The notes beneath the pieces were generated by a model that ran no database searches, had not been told where the DNA came from, and saw nothing but the letters and a program-made list of their open reading frames with translations. This document shows, piece by piece, positions 53,634-62,958 of a DNA stretch of 64,000 nucleotides. This stretch comes from Candidatus Sphingomonas phytovorans (GTDB lineage: Bacteria; Pseudomonadota; Alphaproteobacteria; Sphingomonadales; Sphingomonadaceae): positions 4,577,001 to 4,641,000 of the forward strand of contig CP119314.1 of the NCBI GenBank assembly GCA_029202385.1. The letters are read 5' to 3'. Every line of letters starts with the position of its first letter. Positions within the stretch are counted from its first letter, which is position 1. The translations under genes and the position numbers were made by a program.

Positions 53634-54209
53634 TCAGGCCGTCAGATGCGTATACAGGATGAGGCTGCCGATCCCGATCAGCGTAAGGCCACCCGCCACC
53701 TCGGCATAGCGGCCGAGATAGGCGCCGACATGTTTGCCGATCAGCACGCCGATGGTCGCCACGACAGTGGTGACACCGCCGATCACCAGACAGGCGGTGA
53801 CGATGTTGATGTCGAGAAAGGCAAGGCTCACGCCAACCGCCGTGGCGTCGATGCTGGTCGCGATCGCTGTCGCGGCCAGGCTCAGCAGGCCGTGGGGCCT
53901 GGCCGACCGATCAGCATCGCCGGCGTCTTCCGCCGGTTTGCTTGCCTGCCAGAGCATATGGAGGCCGACCGCCCCAAGCAGCGTGAAGGCGACCCAATGA
54001 TCCACCTCGGCGATCCACGCGCTCAGCATCAGGCCGACCGCCCAGCCGATCGCCGGCGTGATCGCCTCGAAGAATCCGAAGATGATGCCGACGCGCAGTG
54101 CGTCGCGCCACCGGGTCGAATTCCCGTCGGCGCCCTTGCCGATCGCGGCGGCGAACGCGTCGACGGACAGGCTGAGGCCGAGGCCGCCCAGCGTAAGAAT
54201 ACCAGTCAT
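53634..54209 (-). CDS. mntP: Manganese efflux pump MntP
   Basis: A 191-aa protein with six membrane helices. The two symmetric halves carry LGLSLSVDAFAAAIGKGA and ATSIDATAVGVSLAFLDI with the conserved Asp residues that bind Mn2+. It exports manganese. Its leader contains a yybP-ykoY Mn2+ riboswitch, which confirms the assignment. Confidence 0.95.
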   Translation of the reverse strand: MTGILTLGGLGLSLSVDAFAAAIGKGADGNSTRWRDALRVGIIFGFFEAITPAIGWAVGLMLSAWIAEVDHWVAFTLLGAVGLHMLWQASKPAEDAGDADRSARPHGLLSLAATAIATSIDATAVGVSLAFLDINIVTACLVIGGVTTVVATIGVLIGKHVGAYLGRYAEVAGGLTLIGIGSLILYTHLTA

Positions 54210-54235
54210 GTCATCAATCCCGAGGCCTGCCGACG

Positions 54236-54392
54236 AACGATGTGAAACACCCCTGGCCTGAAAGAGGGGTCACATCGTTGGTCTTGCCGGGCTGGCGCAT
54301 GCACCGCTGCCGTCGCCACGAACGATGCGGATCGCATGTTCGAGTATGTTGACGAAGGCCCTGCTCGAAGCAGGTGGCTACTCCCCAAGGAA
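54236..54392 (-). promoter_or_regulatory. yybP-ykoY manganese riboswitch of mntP
   Basis: On the minus strand the aptamer shows GGGGAGTAGCC (54376-54386), a hairpin CCTGCTTCGAGCAGG, the Mn-binding strand CGTCAACATACTCG and a 3' closing AGACC (ending near 54276). A 10-bp stem AACGATGTGA/TCACATCGTT (54236-54279) with an inner CCCCT/AGGGG stem follows as expression platform, 26 bases before the ATG. No T-run follows it, so control is probably at translation or by RNA stability. Confidence 0.88.
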
Positions 54393-54471
54393 GCGCGGGG
54401 ATAGGGACGATCGGGCGAGCGGTCAACCGCCACGCGCTCCTTGCCTTTGACCATCCTTTTGGCCAAGTGCG

Positions 54472-54486
54472 TGAGAACTACTCTCA
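54472..54486. promoter_or_regulatory. Fur box 1 of the siderophore receptor gene
   Basis: TGAGA-ACTAC-TCTCA, a perfect inverted repeat with the half-site form of alphaproteobacterial Fur boxes, 62 bases before the receptor start codon. Confidence 0.6.
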
Positions 54487-54497
54487 ATAGCGTTGAC

Positions 54498-54516
54498 AAT
54501 GAGAGTAACTCGCAAT
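54498..54516. promoter_or_regulatory. Fur box 2 of the siderophore receptor gene
   Basis: AATGAGAGTAACTCGCAAT fits the AATGAGAATnATTCGCATT pattern of Fur sites in this group. It overlaps a TTGACA that could be the -35 element (54494-54499). Iron-loaded Fur would block the promoter. Confidence 0.65.
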
Positions 54517-54547
54517 AGCGGCACCCCGGAAACAAAGGGGACACAAT

Positions 54548-57067
54548 TTGCGTACCACCAGCAACGCTCGCCGCGCGCCTGTCGCCAAGCCTGCATTTCT
54601 CGCGCTTTCGTGCGTCGGCGCGTTCGCCAGCGGCGCGGCTTTCGCCGCCGACGGGCCCAATCCGGCGGCGACCGACGATACCAATGCGCAGGATCGTGAA
54701 GATGTGCTCGTCACCGGGCAGCGCGAGATGACGCCAAAGCAGGTCGCGACGCCGGTCAACACGCCCAAGTCGATCGTCGTGCTGCCCAAGGAAGTGATCG
54801 AGCAGACCGGTTCGGCCAGCCTGGCGGATGCGCTGCGCACCGTGCCCGGCATCACCTTCGGCGCGGCCGAGGGCGGCAACCCGATCGGCGACCGTCCCTT
54901 CATCCGCGGTTTCGACAGCCAGGGCTCGACCTTCGTCGACGGCGTTCGCGATCTCGCGGCGCAGACTCGCGAAGTGTTCGCGGTCGAGGAGATCCAGGTC
55001 GTGCGCGGCTCGGATTCGACGCTCGGCGGTCGCGGCGGCGCTGGCGGTTCGATCAACATCATCTCGAAGCTGCCGACCGACCGTACTTTCGTGACGGCAA
55101 GCGCAAGCTACGGCACCGCCGACTACAAGCGCGCGACGATCGACGCGAACTACAAGCTGACCGACACGATCGCTTTCCGCATCGAAGGCATGTGGCACGA
55201 TCAGGACGTCGCCGGCCGTGACGCGATCTGGCAGCGCCGCTGGGGCGTCGCGCCTTCGATCACCCTCGGGCTGGGCACCGATACCCGCCTGACCCTGTCC
55301 TATTACCACCTGACCAGCCACGAGCTGCCGGACAGCGGCATTCCGTATTTCTACACGATCGGCAACGCGCCGGGCACGGGCATCGTCTATTCGGCGCCGC
55401 TGGTCGGCAAGGGGACGACGATCGGCGGCACCACCGGGGTGGTGGATCGCTCGACCTTCTACGGCTTGAAGAGCCGCGACTTCCGCGATGCCGACACCGA
55501 TCAGATCACGATCCGCGCCGAGCATGATTTCGGTACGCTGACGCTGCGCAACACATCGCGTTTCTCGCACAACACCCAGGCGTATATCTATACGCAGCCT
55601 GACGACCAGCAGGGCAATGTGTTCGGCACGTCGGCGACCCCGCCGGCCACCGGCAGCGCCGCGGCGCTCCGCGGCGATCTCGTCACCGGCGGCTATGTGT
55701 GGCGGCGCGCCAATACGCGCTATGGCTATACCGACAACATCACCAACCAGACCGACCTGTACGGCACCTTCGACACCGGCAGCATCAAGCACAGCATCTC
55801 CATCGGCGCTGAACTGTCGTGGGAAAAGGCACGGCGCGGGACGTTCGTGCTCTCGACCGGCGCCGGCGTGGCGCCGCGTTGCAATACCGCGACGGTTTCG
55901 CGCTATTATTGCACCAGCCTGTTCACCCCCAATCCCAACGATCCCTGGGTGAACTATACGACTGACTCGTCGACCGTGGCCGCGCCGATCACCAAGGTGC
56001 TGCCGATCCAGGAAACGCAGAACGACGCTGAAACCCGCTCGGTCTACGCCTTCGACTCGATCACCCTGCTGCCGTCGCTGATCCTGAACCTCGGCGCGCG
56101 CTACGATCATTTCAAATCGACCGTAACGCCGGGCCAGGCGGCAACGGCGACCACGACCTACAAGCTGAGCCGCACCGACAATCTGTTCAACTGGCAGGCC
56201 GGTCTTGTCTTCAAGCCGACCCCGGAAACCAGCCTGTACGCGTCGTACGCGACTGCGGCGACGCCGCCGAACAGCCTGCTCGGTGAAGGGTCGGAGACGA
56301 ATGCGCTCGGCACGCCGACCAGCGACGTGACCTACAACACGGCTCTCGCGGTGCTCAACTCGCTCAAGATCGAGAAGACCCGCTCCTATGAGGTTGGGGC
56401 CAAGGCCAATCTGATGGGTGGCAGGCTGTCGCTCAACGCTGCGGCCTTCCAGACCGATACCGACAACGCCCGTGTCACCGGCCCGAACAACACGGTCGAG
56501 TTCCTCGGCAAGCGCCGCATCCGCGGCGTCGAGGTGAACGCAAGCGGCCAGATCCTGCCCGGCTGGACCATCTTCGGCGGCTATACCCATCTCGATCCGA
56601 AGATCGTCGATGGCGGCTTCACGGCGCTCGCGGTTGCGGCGAATGGGCCGGCTGCTGCTACGGTGGCGCTCGTTCCGTCGGTCAATACCGGCAAGCAGGC
56701 GACCCAGACGGCGCGCGACAGCTTCACGATGTGGACGACGGTCGAGCCGGTGAAGGGCTTCTCGATCGGTGGCGGCGCCTTTTACACCAGCCGCGTGTTC
56801 GGCGGGTACAGCGACAACCGCTCTGCGTCGCAGACCAGCGCTGGCGTGGTGACGGTGACCCCGGCGACCAAGGTCCTGTATCGCACGATCCCGGGCTATT
56901 GGCGCTTCGATGCCCGCGCCTCCTACCGCTTCTCGCGCCAGGTCGAGGTCTCCGTCAACGTGCAGAACCTGACCGACAAGACCTATTTCAACCAGGCCTA
57001 TACCGCGCACTATGCCAGCATCGCGCCCGGTCGTTCGGCCTTCGGCACGCTGACCGTCAAATATTGA
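54548..57067 (+). CDS. TonB-dependent catecholate-type siderophore receptor
   Basis: An 839-aa outer-membrane receptor from a TTG start with AAAGGGGA seven bases upstream. Signal peptide to about residue 34 (AFASGAAFAAD), TonB-box region EDVLVTGQRE, plug domain (about 60-175) with RPFIRGFDSQGSTFVDGVRD, and a 22-strand barrel ending in the aromatic YASIAPGRSAFGTLTVKY. It resembles Fiu/BfrD-type receptors for catecholates. Two Fur boxes precede it and a SEL1 gene overlaps its stop, the usual iron-operon layout. Confidence 0.92.
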   Translation: MRTTSNARRAPVAKPAFLALSCVGAFASGAAFAADGPNPAATDDTNAQDREDVLVTGQREMTPKQVATPVNTPKSIVVLPKEVIEQTGSASLADALRTVPGITFGAAEGGNPIGDRPFIRGFDSQGSTFVDGVRDLAAQTREVFAVEEIQVVRGSDSTLGGRGGAGGSINIISKLPTDRTFVTASASYGTADYKRATIDANYKLTDTIAFRIEGMWHDQDVAGRDAIWQRRWGVAPSITLGLGTDTRLTLSYYHLTSHELPDSGIPYFYTIGNAPGTGIVYSAPLVGKGTTIGGTTGVVDRSTFYGLKSRDFRDADTDQITIRAEHDFGTLTLRNTSRFSHNTQAYIYTQPDDQQGNVFGTSATPPATGSAAALRGDLVTGGYVWRRANTRYGYTDNITNQTDLYGTFDTGSIKHSISIGAELSWEKARRGTFVLSTGAGVAPRCNTATVSRYYCTSLFTPNPNDPWVNYTTDSSTVAAPITKVLPIQETQNDAETRSVYAFDSITLLPSLILNLGARYDHFKSTVTPGQAATATTTYKLSRTDNLFNWQAGLVFKPTPETSLYASYATAATPPNSLLGEGSETNALGTPTSDVTYNTALAVLNSLKIEKTRSYEVGAKANLMGGRLSLNAAAFQTDTDNARVTGPNNTVEFLGKRRIRGVEVNASGQILPGWTIFGGYTHLDPKIVDGGFTALAVAANGPAAATVALVPSVNTGKQATQTARDSFTMWTTVEPVKGFSIGGGAFYTSRVFGGYSDNRSASQTSAGVVTVTPATKVLYRTIPGYWRFDARASYRFSRQVEVSVNVQNLTDKTYFNQAYTAHYASIAPGRSAFGTLTVKY

Positions 57068-57840
57068 TGGAAGGCATGGTTGAATCAGCCCCGGCCATGA
57101 CCGGGGAGGATTTGAATGCCCTGACGCCCGACGAGATCGCCGAGCGCCTTTCGGGACCGCCCGAAGAGCGCGCGGCGTTCGTGCGCCAGGCGGCCGAGGC
57201 CGGGCTGGCCGAGGCGCAGGCGGTCTATGGGCAGATGCTGCTCGATGGCGCTGGTGTCGCGAAGGATGCGGTCGCCGCGCTCGACTGGTTCACCAGGGCG
57301 GCCGCGCAGCATCACCTGATGGCGATCAACATGGTCGGCCGCTGTTACGATCTCGGCTGGGGCACGGTGCCCGACAAGGCGCGCGCGGCCGAATGCTATC
57401 GCATCGCCGCCAGGCGCGGGCTCGACTGGGGCATGTATAATTACGCGACCCTGCTCGCGCTCGGCCACGGCGTGGCGGAGGACAAGGCGGCGGCGCTCGA
57501 CTGGTTCCAGCAGGCGGCCGCGCTCGGCAATGCCAAGGCGATCAACTTCGTCGGCAGCTTCCACGAGGATGGCTGGGTGGTGCCGCGCGACATGGCGAAG
57601 GCGGCGCGCTGCTATGCGCGGGCGGCGCAGGGCGGGGATTTCCGCGGCTGCTTCAACCATGCCCGGATGCTCGGGGCGGCCGGGAAGACAGAAGAGGCGA
57701 TCGGCTGGCTGAAGCGCGCCGGCGAGACGGCGACGCCCGCCTTTGTCGAGAAGGCGAGCGCCTGGCTGGCGACGGCCGATCTGCCAGCCTTCCGCGTGCG
57801 CGGCGTGCAGGCCCTGCGGATCGGTGCCGGCCTTTCCTGA
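57067..57840 (+). CDS. SEL1-like repeat protein
   Basis: A 257-aa protein whose ATG shares one base with the receptor TGA. Five or so SEL1 repeats, e.g. AQAVYGQMLLDGAGVAKDAVAALDW and WGMYNYATLLALGHGVAEDKAAALDW, form a helical solenoid. No signal peptide. Genes of this type sit between siderophore receptors and an iron-dependent dioxygenase in many proteobacteria; the dioxygenase is absent here. Confidence 0.88.
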   Translation: MEGMVESAPAMTGEDLNALTPDEIAERLSGPPEERAAFVRQAAEAGLAEAQAVYGQMLLDGAGVAKDAVAALDWFTRAAAQHHLMAINMVGRCYDLGWGTVPDKARAAECYRIAARRGLDWGMYNYATLLALGHGVAEDKAAALDWFQQAAALGNAKAINFVGSFHEDGWVVPRDMAKAARCYARAAQGGDFRGCFNHARMLGAAGKTEEAIGWLKRAGETATPAFVEKASAWLATADLPAFRVRGVQALRIGAGLS

Positions 57841-57933
57841 CCGCGCCACGGCGGCAGGCGCGACCGATCCGTCGTATTTCTCCTTATTGTGGCGACTCGT
57901 CACCGCGCGGTACATCGCGTTCAGGAGAGCGAG

Positions 57934-58065
57934 ATGCCCCACCCATCACCCGTATCCGACAAGGACGGCGCCGACACCGGATCGGTGCTTGGCCTGTTCT
58001 ACGCCGTGCCGTTCGCCCTGCTCGTCTGGGCGGCGATCCTCTGCTGGCTGTTCGTCGTCCGATAG
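57934..58065 (+). CDS. 43-aa single-pass membrane protein
   Basis: ATG at 57934 with AGGAG six bases upstream, TAG at 58063. A polar N-terminus (MPHPSPVSDKDGADTGSV) is followed by one helix (GLFYAVPFALLVWAAILCWLFVV) ending in Arg. The ribosome site and composition support expression. No family or function recognised. Confidence 0.6.
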   Translation: MPHPSPVSDKDGADTGSVLGLFYAVPFALLVWAAILCWLFVVR

Positions 58066-58110
58066 AATGAAAGGGCGCGCGGCCGGAGCGGCCGCACGCC
58101 CTTCGCCCTG

Positions 58111-61100
58111 TCACCGCCCCAGCAGGACCCGCGCCTGTCCGGCGATCTGCGCGAGCATCGCCGCGTTCGGTGCCGGGGCGTGCCGGGCACGGTCAACCAC
58201 CGACTTGAACTGAGCGACCCGGCCGGCATTGGCAGCGAGCCACGTCTCGACCAGCGCCTGCGGATCGCCTTCGCCGCGGCTGAGGAATTCGAGCCGCAGC
58301 TGCTGGAAGTCCCGCGCCAGGCCGGCGATGAGCAGCCGCTCCCACGGGTCGCTCGACACGATGCGCGCGGCATTGGCCTGCGCCCAGTCGAGCCCCAGCG
58401 CCTGGCCGAGCCGGGTGAAGGCCCGCGTCAGCACGATCTCGTCAAGGGCGAGCCGCTCGCCGAGATCGGCCAGGCCGACCGCGCCGTCCAGCTCGAACAG
58501 CCGCACCACCTTCTGCACCAGCTTCCTGGGTGCGCCGGCCGCTTCGAGCGTCGCGGCGATTCGTCCGCTCTGCGCGCTGGCTTCCTCGAGCAGCAGCGCC
58601 TTGGTCTGCTTGTCGAGCGTGCCGATGCCCTTGGCGAGCCGCGCCATGGCTGGGCCGGGGCCGGTGCCGGTCCGCACCACCCGGAGCAGGTCGGCGATCT
58701 GCGAGCGGGTCGCCACCGCCACTTCCTCGAACAGCGCGATGCGCGCCGTTTCGGGCATGTCGGCCGTCTCGATCTCGGCCCAGAGCGCCGGCAGGCCGAA
58801 CAGCCGCTCGGTCACGACGAACATCGCCGCGATGTCGCTCATCGCTGCGCCTTCCTCCTCGGCCAGCTCGAACGGATGGAGCACACCAAGCCGGTTGACG
58901 ATCCGGTTGGCGAGCTTGGTCGCGACGATCTCGCCGCGCAGCCGGTGCTGGTCGATCGCCGAGGCGAACTTCTTGCGCATCGCCGGCGGGAAGGCTGCCT
59001 GGAGATCGGGCGCAAGATCGGGGTCGAGCCCGAGCGTGCCATGCTCGATCGCCGCCTGGAGCGACAATTTGGCGGTGGCGAGCAGCACGGCCAGTTCGGG
59101 CCGCGTCAGGCCATTGCCCTCCTGCGCACGGCGCAGCAGGTCGTCGTTCGAGGCAAGCCCCTCGACCGCGCGGTCGAGGCTGCCCGATGCCTCGAAGATC
59201 TCGATCAGCCTGACATAACTCGGCACCGACCTGGCGCCGTCATTCTCCATGATCGAGAGAGCCAGCGTCTGCAGGCGGTTATCCTCAAGCACGATGTGCG
59301 CGACATCGTCGGTCATGCTCGCGAGGAAGATATTGCGCTTCTCATAGGCGAGGCGGCCCTCGATCATCTCGCGGTTGAGCGCGATCTTGATGTTGACCTC
59401 ATTGTCGGAACAGTCGACGCCCGCCGAATTGTCGATGAAGTCGGTGTTGATCCGCCCGCCGCGCGAGGCGAACGCGATTCGTGCCGCCTGGGTCACGCCC
59501 AGGTTCGCACCCTCGCCGATCGCGGTCGCGCGGATATCCTCCGCATTGACTCGAAGCCGGTCGTTGGCCGGATCGCCGACCTGGATGTTGTTCTCCGCCG
59601 CCGCCTTCACATACGTGCCGATGCCGCCGAACCAGATCAGGTCGACCGGTGCCTTCAGAATGGCGGAGATCAGCGCCCCCGGCTCCATCTCGCTCGCCTC
59701 GATGCCGAGCGCCGCGCGCACCTGCTTCGACAGCTTGATCGTCTTGTCGGTGCGCGGGAATACCCCGCCGCCCCTTGAGATCAGCGATGGGTTATAGTCG
59801 GCCCAGCTCGACCGCGGCAGCGCGAACATGCGCGCGCGCTCCTCCCAGCTTGCCGCCGGATCGGGATCGGGGTCGAGGAAGATATGGCGATGGTCGAACG
59901 CGGCGACGATCTTCAGCGTCTTCGACAGCAGCATGCCGTTGCCGAACACGTCGCCCGACATGTCGCCGCACCCAACCACGCGGATCGGCTGGCTCTGCAC
60001 GTCGACGCCCCGCTCGGCGAAGTGACGCTGGACCGAGACCCAGGCGCCCTTGGCGGTGATGCCCATCGCCTTGTGGTCATACCCGACCGAGCCGCCCGAG
60101 GCGAAGGCGTCGCCGAGCCAGAAGCGGTTCTCCAGCGCGATCGCGTTGGCCACGTCGGAGAAGGTCGCGGTGCCCTTGTCGGCGGCGACGACGAAATAGG
60201 GGTCGTCGCCGTCATGCACGATCACGCCCGCCGGATGGACGATCTCGCCCTCGACGATATTGTCGGTGATCGACAGGAGCGATCGGATGAACACGCGGTA
60301 ACTCTCGGTCCCCTCGGCCAGCCACGCGTCGCGGCTTGAGACAGGCGGGAGTTGCTTGGGATAGAATCCGCCCTTGGCCCCGGTCGGCACGATCACCGCG
60401 TTCTTCACGCGCTGCGCCTTCATCAGGCCGAGGATCTCGGTGCGGAAATCGTCGCGCCGGTCGGACCAGCGAAGCCCGCCGCGCGCGACCGGGCCGGCGC
60501 GCAGATGGATTCCCTCGACCCGCGGCGAATAGACCCAGATCTCGCGCCACGGCACGGGGGCGGGCAGGCCGGGGATCAGGTGGCTGTCGAGTTTGAACGC
60601 AAGCGCCGTCTCGCCCGCCGGGGCGAAGGCGTTGGTGCGCAGCGTCGCCGCGATCACGTTGCGCAGCGCGCGCAGGATCCGGTCGTCGTCGATCGCCGAG
60701 ACGGCGTCCAGCCCGGCATCGACCGCGGCGTCGGCGGCATGGATCGCCTCGGCCTTCGCCTTGCGCGCCGGGTCGTGCGCGGCGGCGAACCGCTCGATCA
60801 GCCCGGCCGCGACCTTCGGCGCGCGGCGCAGCGCGTCGACCACGGTGACCAGACTGTAGGGCAGCCCGGCCTGGCGCAGATAGCGGAACCAGGCGCGGAA
60901 CAGCACGACCGACGACGGGGCCATGCCGGCATCCACGATCAGCCGGTTGAACGCGTCATTCTCGGCATGGCTCTCCAATACGGCCGCGACCGCATCCTCG
61001 AGCACCGCCGGATCGCCCTTCACCGCCCCGGCGCTCTCGACCAGGAATTCATGGACGAAACCCTGCGCGTCGTCGGCCAGCGCGGTCGGCACTTCCTCGA

Positions 61101-62724
61101 TCACGCGGAAACCGAAATTCTCCAGCACCGGCACCGCGTCGGACAGCGCCAGCGCGCCGCCCAGGCGATAGATCTTCATCCGCGCCGCGCCGTTCGAATC
61201 GCGGTACAGCCTGACCGAGCGGGCATCGGGCGTGTCGAGCCGGGCAAGCCGCAGGATGTCCCGTGCCGCCTCCTCGGCGCTGCCGCTGGCGCGATAGCCC
61301 TGCGGGAAGGTCGCCGCATGGCGCAGCGCGAGCCGGGTCGCGCGCGCCGGCTCGACCATGTCGGCCAGCGCCGCCTCGACCGCCGGTACCCAGCCGCGCA
61401 CCATCCGCGCGATCCGGGCATCGAGCGCCGCTGCGTCGGGCATCACGCCCTCGCCGCGCAGGTCGATGGTGTAGCGGATCTGCGCGACCACGCCGTCCTC
61501 CATCGCGATGCCCCAGTTGAGCAGCGTGCCGTTCGCCGCCTCGGCCAGCATGTCGCCGATCGCGACCCGACGCGCGGTGGTGAGGTCGTCGCGCGGCAGC
61601 CACACGAACGCGAACAGATGCCGCCCCAGGATGCTGCGCACCAGGATCAGCGCCGGCCGCGGCCGGTCGGCCAGCGACATGGCGGTGAGCGCGAGATGCT
61701 CGAGCGATTCGACGTCGAACGCGCTGATCAGGTCATGCGGCAGCGCGGCCAGCGCGTGAGTCAGTGCCTTGCCGGTATGCCCCTTGGGATCGAAGCCGAA
61801 CTTCGCCTCGAGCGCGGTGAGCCGCTTGCGCAGCACCGGCACGTCCTGCGGCGGGGCGTTGAGCGCGGAACTGGTCCACAGGCCGGCATGGATCGACAGC
61901 CCGGTGACCTTCTTGCCCTCGCGGATCGGCACCAGCACCAGGTCGAGCGGCACATGCCGGTGCACGCCGGAGATCTGGTTGGACTTGAGCAGCAGCGGCG
62001 CTTCCCCGCCCTTCTCGAACCATGCCATGGCGAGCGCGCGCGACGCCTCGGCCAGGATCGGCACGCTATGCGCATGGCGCGCGATGCCGAGCGGCTTCTC
62101 GCTCTTGCCGCCCTGCCATGATTCGGCGCCGAGCAGGGTGAAGTTGCGGTCGAGGAACCACAGCAGCAGTTCGGCGCCCTCGCTGGTGCCCAATGCCTCG
62201 GCATCGGCGGCCATGCGCGCCTGCATCGCCGGCCAGTCGGCCACGGCCGAACGGACATCCGCCAGATTATGCTCGAGCGCGGCGATCAGTTCGCGCCGCT
62301 CGCGCGAATCGGCGCGCTCCATCTCGATATAGATCATCGATTCGGGCGATCCGCCCTCGCCATCGGCCCCGCCGACACTGGTCAGCACGCCGGACGCATC
62401 GCGCGTGACGCTGAGCACCGGGTGGATGATCCGGTCGATCACGACATTATGCGCGCCGATCGTCGCCGCGATCGAATCGACCAGGAAAGGCATGTCGTCG
62501 TTGACGATGGCGAGCCGCATGGTGCGGCGCGGTTCGGAGCCGGCGATCGGTTCGAGCGCGAGCACTGGCTTGCCGGGCGGCCGCGTTTCGGCGGTGGCGG
62601 CGACGAAGGCGGCGGCATCAGCCCGCTCCGCCTTTCCGAACCCCTGCAATTCCCCTGGAAGTGCGCCCTTGGTCAGCCGGACAGCAAGCGCGTCCGACAG
62701 CGATTTCAGCGTGGTCTTGGCCAT
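58111..62724 (-). CDS. NAD-dependent glutamate dehydrogenase, large type
   Basis: A 1537-aa enzyme of the 180-kDa class. ATG at 62724 begins MAKTTLKSLSDALAVRLTKG. An ACT-like N-terminal half precedes the catalytic domain with the substrate block GGLRWSDRRDDFRTEILGLMKAQ, then VIVPTGAKGGFYPKQLP and the NAD-binding GCGDMSGDVFGNGML. A long helical C-terminal domain follows. It oxidises glutamate to 2-oxoglutarate, feeding amino acids into the citric acid cycle. Confidence 0.95.
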   Translation of the reverse strand: MAKTTLKSLSDALAVRLTKGALPGELQGFGKAERADAAAFVAATAETRPPGKPVLALEPIAGSEPRRTMRLAIVNDDMPFLVDSIAATIGAHNVVIDRIIHPVLSVTRDASGVLTSVGGADGEGGSPESMIYIEMERADSRERRELIAALEHNLADVRSAVADWPAMQARMAADAEALGTSEGAELLLWFLDRNFTLLGAESWQGGKSEKPLGIARHAHSVPILAEASRALAMAWFEKGGEAPLLLKSNQISGVHRHVPLDLVLVPIREGKKVTGLSIHAGLWTSSALNAPPQDVPVLRKRLTALEAKFGFDPKGHTGKALTHALAALPHDLISAFDVESLEHLALTAMSLADRPRPALILVRSILGRHLFAFVWLPRDDLTTARRVAIGDMLAEAANGTLLNWGIAMEDGVVAQIRYTIDLRGEGVMPDAAALDARIARMVRGWVPAVEAALADMVEPARATRLALRHAATFPQGYRASGSAEEAARDILRLARLDTPDARSVRLYRDSNGAARMKIYRLGGALALSDAVPVLENFGFRVIEEVPTALADDAQGFVHEFLVESAGAVKGDPAVLEDAVAAVLESHAENDAFNRLIVDAGMAPSSVVLFRAWFRYLRQAGLPYSLVTVVDALRRAPKVAAGLIERFAAAHDPARKAKAEAIHAADAAVDAGLDAVSAIDDDRILRALRNVIAATLRTNAFAPAGETALAFKLDSHLIPGLPAPVPWREIWVYSPRVEGIHLRAGPVARGGLRWSDRRDDFRTEILGLMKAQRVKNAVIVPTGAKGGFYPKQLPPVSSRDAWLAEGTESYRVFIRSLLSITDNIVEGEIVHPAGVIVHDGDDPYFVVAADKGTATFSDVANAIALENRFWLGDAFASGGSVGYDHKAMGITAKGAWVSVQRHFAERGVDVQSQPIRVVGCGDMSGDVFGNGMLLSKTLKIVAAFDHRHIFLDPDPDPAASWEERARMFALPRSSWADYNPSLISRGGGVFPRTDKTIKLSKQVRAALGIEASEMEPGALISAILKAPVDLIWFGGIGTYVKAAAENNIQVGDPANDRLRVNAEDIRATAIGEGANLGVTQAARIAFASRGGRINTDFIDNSAGVDCSDNEVNIKIALNREMIEGRLAYEKRNIFLASMTDDVAHIVLEDNRLQTLALSIMENDGARSVPSYVRLIEIFEASGSLDRAVEGLASNDDLLRRAQEGNGLTRPELAVLLATAKLSLQAAIEHGTLGLDPDLAPDLQAAFPPAMRKKFASAIDQHRLRGEIVATKLANRIVNRLGVLHPFELAEEEGAAMSDIAAMFVVTERLFGLPALWAEIETADMPETARIALFEEVAVATRSQIADLLRVVRTGTGPGPAMARLAKGIGTLDKQTKALLLEEASAQSGRIAATLEAAGAPRKLVQKVVRLFELDGAVGLADLGERLALDEIVLTRAFTRLGQALGLDWAQANAARIVSSDPWERLLIAGLARDFQQLRLEFLSRGEGDPQALVETWLAANAGRVAQFKSVVDRARHAPAPNAAMLAQIAGQARVLLGR

Positions 62725-62805
62725 CGCAGCCCTATGCTCCCGCCCGTTGCGGGCTTCAACCCTTGTGGCGCTGCACAATGATTTTGGGGCGGGAGAGGGG
62801 GCACA

Positions 62806-62942
62806 ATCTCCCTCTCCCCTTGTGGGAGAGGGTGGCCGAGCGAAGCGAGGTCGGGTGAGGGGGAGTGGGGCTCGGAACCTCGCGAGTGTCCCCCTCACCC
62901 TTCCGTCGCTGCGCTCCTCCCTCCCTCTCCCACAAGGGGAGA
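62806..62942. repeat. Dispersed inverted-repeat element, family 1, copy 2
   Basis: Same order as 12440-12595: CCTCTCCCCTTGTGGG at one end, CACCCTTCCGTCGCT inside and CCTCTCCCACAAGGGG at the other end. It lies between the terminase end and the glutamate dehydrogenase start. Confidence 0.82.
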
Positions 62943-62958
62943 GGACGAAAAGGGATCG

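Noticed and set aside
54206..57010. A 934-codon minus-strand frame across the siderophore receptor gene
   Set aside because: It is antisense to a clear TonB receptor and encodes Arg/Gly/Asp-rich low-information protein, as high-GC DNA often does on the opposite strand.
60352..62121. A 589-codon plus-strand frame
   Set aside because: Antisense to the glutamate dehydrogenase; no domain text, typical high-GC shadow.
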